Assembly (NCBI GenBank): GCA_009840005.1
Contig: VXOR01000090.1
Span: forward strand, 70,134 to 134,133
Direction of reading: 5' to 3'
DNA length: 64,000 bases
Source: Gemmatimonadota bacterium
Lineage (GTDB): Bacteria > Latescibacterota > UBA2968 > UBA8231
Part shown: positions 62,279-64,000 of the stretch, one piece after another
Layout of the letters: every line of letters starts with the position of its first letter
Numbering within the stretch: the first letter of the stretch is position 1
Made by a program: the position numbers and the translations under genes
The notes under the pieces: model-generated
Told to the model about the DNA's origin: nothing
Seen by the model: the letters and a program-made list of their open reading frames with translations, nothing else
Database searches by the model: none

Positions 62279-64000
62279 CAGGATGCTCTGCACGCGAGGG
62301 AAGGCACGAGACTAGCAGAAAAAGGGAAGGTGCGCAAATCAGCTCATTAGGTAGCTCCAAGCCTCCTCGGATCACCTTGCGTGCCCTGATTCTGGGGGGG
62401 CTGACCATTGTCGCTGTATTCTACTACCTCATCCTCGAGGTCGGACAAGCATCGGGGTCGGGTAGCTATGTCCGCTCGCAGTTTCCCATGGTGGCCTTTA
62501 TGCCCTTCGTGCTGTGGCTTTTTCTCAACGCTGCCTGTGGACACTTGTGGCCTCGGCTGGCTCTAAACCGAGGGGAACTGCTGACCATTTTCACCATGCT
62601 CTGGGTGGTGGGTGCCCTGCCGCAGTGGGGCTGGAGCGACTACTGGATCGCCATTATCGGAGCGCCCTTCTACATGGCCACACCTGAAAATCAGTGGTCG
62701 GACCTGCTCTTTCCCTATTTGCCCTGGCGTGTTTTCCCCGACTCCTCTCCTCAGGTTCTGGATACCTTCTGGATGGGGCTGCCGCAGGGGGCGGCGGTAC
62801 CGTGGGATGGTTGGATTGGGGCGATTATCCAGTGGCTGGGGGCCTCGCTGGGCATGGTGGTATTCGGCTTTTGCTTGGTGGTGCTATTCCAGCGCCAGTG
62901 GATGGAAGCCGAAAAACTCTCTTTCCCGCTGGCGCAGATGCCCCTTGATCTGACTCAAGGCTTCGACGGGCCACGCCGGGTGCCCGACCTGTTCCGCTCG
63001 GGTCTGTTCTGGATCGGCTGCGGGGTTGTCCTGCTGCCCCTGCTTTACAATATCGGCGCATACTTCACGCCGGGCTTGCCGCTGTTTGAACTTTATACCA
63101 AGCGCTTCCATCTCGAATTGCCCCGCCCTTTCCCGGGCCTGACCATTCGAGTACTGCCCTTGGTTATGGCTTTGACCTATCTATGTCCACTGGACATCCT
63201 GGGCAGCCTAGTTGTCTTCGCCCTGCTGGCTACTATCAAAATAGGACTGATGGATCGGGTGGGACTGGTCGTAGGTGGGGAGGGGCAGCCTTTGACGCCG
63301 CAGGCGATCCTCTCGCTGGAAAGCTTGGGGGCCATCATTTTTGTGGCCTGCTGGTCCGTGTATTTGGCCCGCCGACACTTGCGAGAAGTGTGGCGACAGG
63401 TGCGCACCGGAGAGGGGGATCGGCGTCAAGTCGGGATCTACCGCTTGGCCTTGGTCGGTCTGATTTTGTCGGCTTTCTACGTCATCGCTTGGGCCTGTAG
63501 TCTAGGGATGAGTTTGCCTCTGGCCATTGGTGCCTTTGTCCTGATGGCGGCGACCTTTTTCGTCACCATCAAGCTCATTGCGGCTACGGGCTTTCCCTAC
63601 CTCATGCCCAGTTGGCCCAATGCCAAGGGGAGTTCCTTCATCGTCGATTTGGTGGGCTCGGCCCGCCTGTCGCCGCAGGATCTGGTCGCCTTCAAGATGT
63701 TCACCGGTCATGCCTTTTTCGGCAATATTCGCCTGCCGGCTTGGCCAGCCCTCCCACACCATTTGCACATTTTCTCGCTGCGGGATCAGCCCTTGCTGGT
63801 GACCGCTACAGTGCTGGTCGCCTTTGCAACGGGTTTTCTAACCGCAGTATGGGCTAGCCTCGAGATGGCCTACGACAAAGGGGGGGCCGTTTTTCTGATG
63901 GGGGCGACTGGCCTCTTAGACGAAACAGTGCATCTGCTGCAAAATCCCAGAGTCGGAGATCCGGGGAAGTGGGGCGTCTGGGGCTGGGGCTTGTTCCAAG
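62275..64000 (+). CDS. Polytopic membrane protein, DUF6785/DUF6784-like (paralogue 4, 3' truncated by window edge)
   Basis: The frame runs open from a TTG at 62275 (TTGA overlaps the previous stop by 4 bases) to the window end, about 575 residues, so its C-terminus is missing. Homology starts at ITLRALILGGLTIVA (~62371), matching ITLRAVSIGAF of the upstream paralogue. Shared signatures: FYMATPENQWSDLLFPYLPW and FQRQWMEAEKLSFPLAQMPL, then a middle region of weaker similarity (AATGFPYLMPSWPNAKGSSF). It is the most diverged of the four. No ATG or GTG exists in frame before the conserved part, so the TTG start is the best available. Function unknown; transporter-like. Confidence 0.62.
   Translation, partial: MTGCSAREGRHETSRKREGAQISSLGSSKPPRITLRALILGGLTIVAVFYYLILEVGQASGSGSYVRSQFPMVAFMPFVLWLFLNAACGHLWPRLALNRGELLTIFTMLWVVGALPQWGWSDYWIAIIGAPFYMATPENQWSDLLFPYLPWRVFPDSSPQVLDTFWMGLPQGAAVPWDGWIGAIIQWLGASLGMVVFGFCLVVLFQRQWMEAEKLSFPLAQMPLDLTQGFDGPRRVPDLFRSGLFWIGCGVVLLPLLYNIGAYFTPGLPLFELYTKRFHLELPRPFPGLTIRVLPLVMALTYLCPLDILGSLVVFALLATIKIGLMDRVGLVVGGEGQPLTPQAILSLESLGAIIFVACWSVYLARRHLREVWRQVRTGEGDRRQVGIYRLALVGLILSAFYVIAWACSLGMSLPLAIGAFVLMAATFFVTIKLIAATGFPYLMPSWPNAKGSSFIVDLVGSARLSPQDLVAFKMFTGHAFFGNIRLPAWPALPHHLHIFSLRDQPLLVTATVLVAFATGFLTAVWASLEMAYDKGGAVFLMGATGLLDETVHLLQNPRVGDPGKWGVWGWGLFQ

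Noticed and set aside
62275..62280. TTGACA as a -35 box between the last two membrane-protein genes
   Set aside because: No good -10 at 16-18 bases; the TTG reads better as a start codon overlapping the previous stop.

Overview
The window looks like chromosomal DNA of an uncultured Gram-negative bacterium, most likely a deep-branching candidate-phylum lineage of the Latescibacteria/Poribacteria type within or near the FCB group. This placement is inferred from gene content, not from a marker-gene tree. The supporting content is large secreted proteins ending in a FlgD-type Ig domain, a phytanoyl-CoA dioxygenase fused to HEAT repeats, four paralogous polytopic membrane proteins of a DUF6785/DUF6784-like kind, TPR-rich lipoproteins, a TonB-type C-terminal domain and an LPS-type family 9 glycosyltransferase. 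Most genes are G+C-rich. Two blocks, a restriction-modification pair and a defence-like island, are visibly more A/T-rich. Genes are packed tightly: no gap reaches 300 bases, and I found no tRNA, rRNA, CRISPR array, transposase or prophage gene.

Layout. 1-7.2 kb (+): the C-terminal part of a FlgD-Ig surface protein, a shikimate-kinase relative with a destroyed P-loop, a PhyH-HEAT fusion overlapping an M20 peptidase, a DUF624-like membrane protein and the bifunctional NAD(P)HX repair enzyme. 7.2-9.15 kb (+): a tail-anchored protein behind a strong sigma70-like promoter, then a BglII-like endonuclease with an MT-A70 adenine methyltransferase. 9.2-16.7 kb (+): carB, a TPR lipoprotein with a TonB-like C-terminus, pyrK and pyrD, forming a pyrimidine operon with a foreign-looking member. 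16.9-23.6 kb: pcm and a family 9 glycosyltransferase (-), a lone rplC with its own terminator (+), a HIT hydrolase (-), a family 2 glycosyltransferase (+), an MFS-HEAT fusion (-) and a sugar isomerase-like TIM barrel (+).

23.8-32.6 kb (+): the most interesting block. Three translationally coupled genes encode a PD-(D/E)XK-like nuclease candidate, a SNF2-family helicase and a sacsin-like GHKL ATPase with a C-terminal zinc module. A Fic AMP-transferase of the SoFic type follows them. I cannot match this set to a named anti-phage system.

32.7-46.7 kb (-): a six-gene operon for the cell surface, with two paralogous FlgD-Ig proteins, a SurA-like PPIase lipoprotein, a third and larger FlgD-Ig protein, an outer-membrane-type protein and a TPR membrane glycosyltransferase. 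46.8-58.5 kb (-): a secreted CBM9-like protein with its own terminator, then a run containing two DUF6785-like membrane proteins, two GT-C-type glycosyltransferases, a GMC oxidoreductase with a Tat-type small subunit, and an HTTM-like protein. 58.5-64 kb (+): a formylglycine-generating-enzyme-like lipoprotein (probably from a leaderless mRNA), a MazG-like pyrophosphohydrolase, and two more DUF6785-like proteins in tandem, the last running off the window end.
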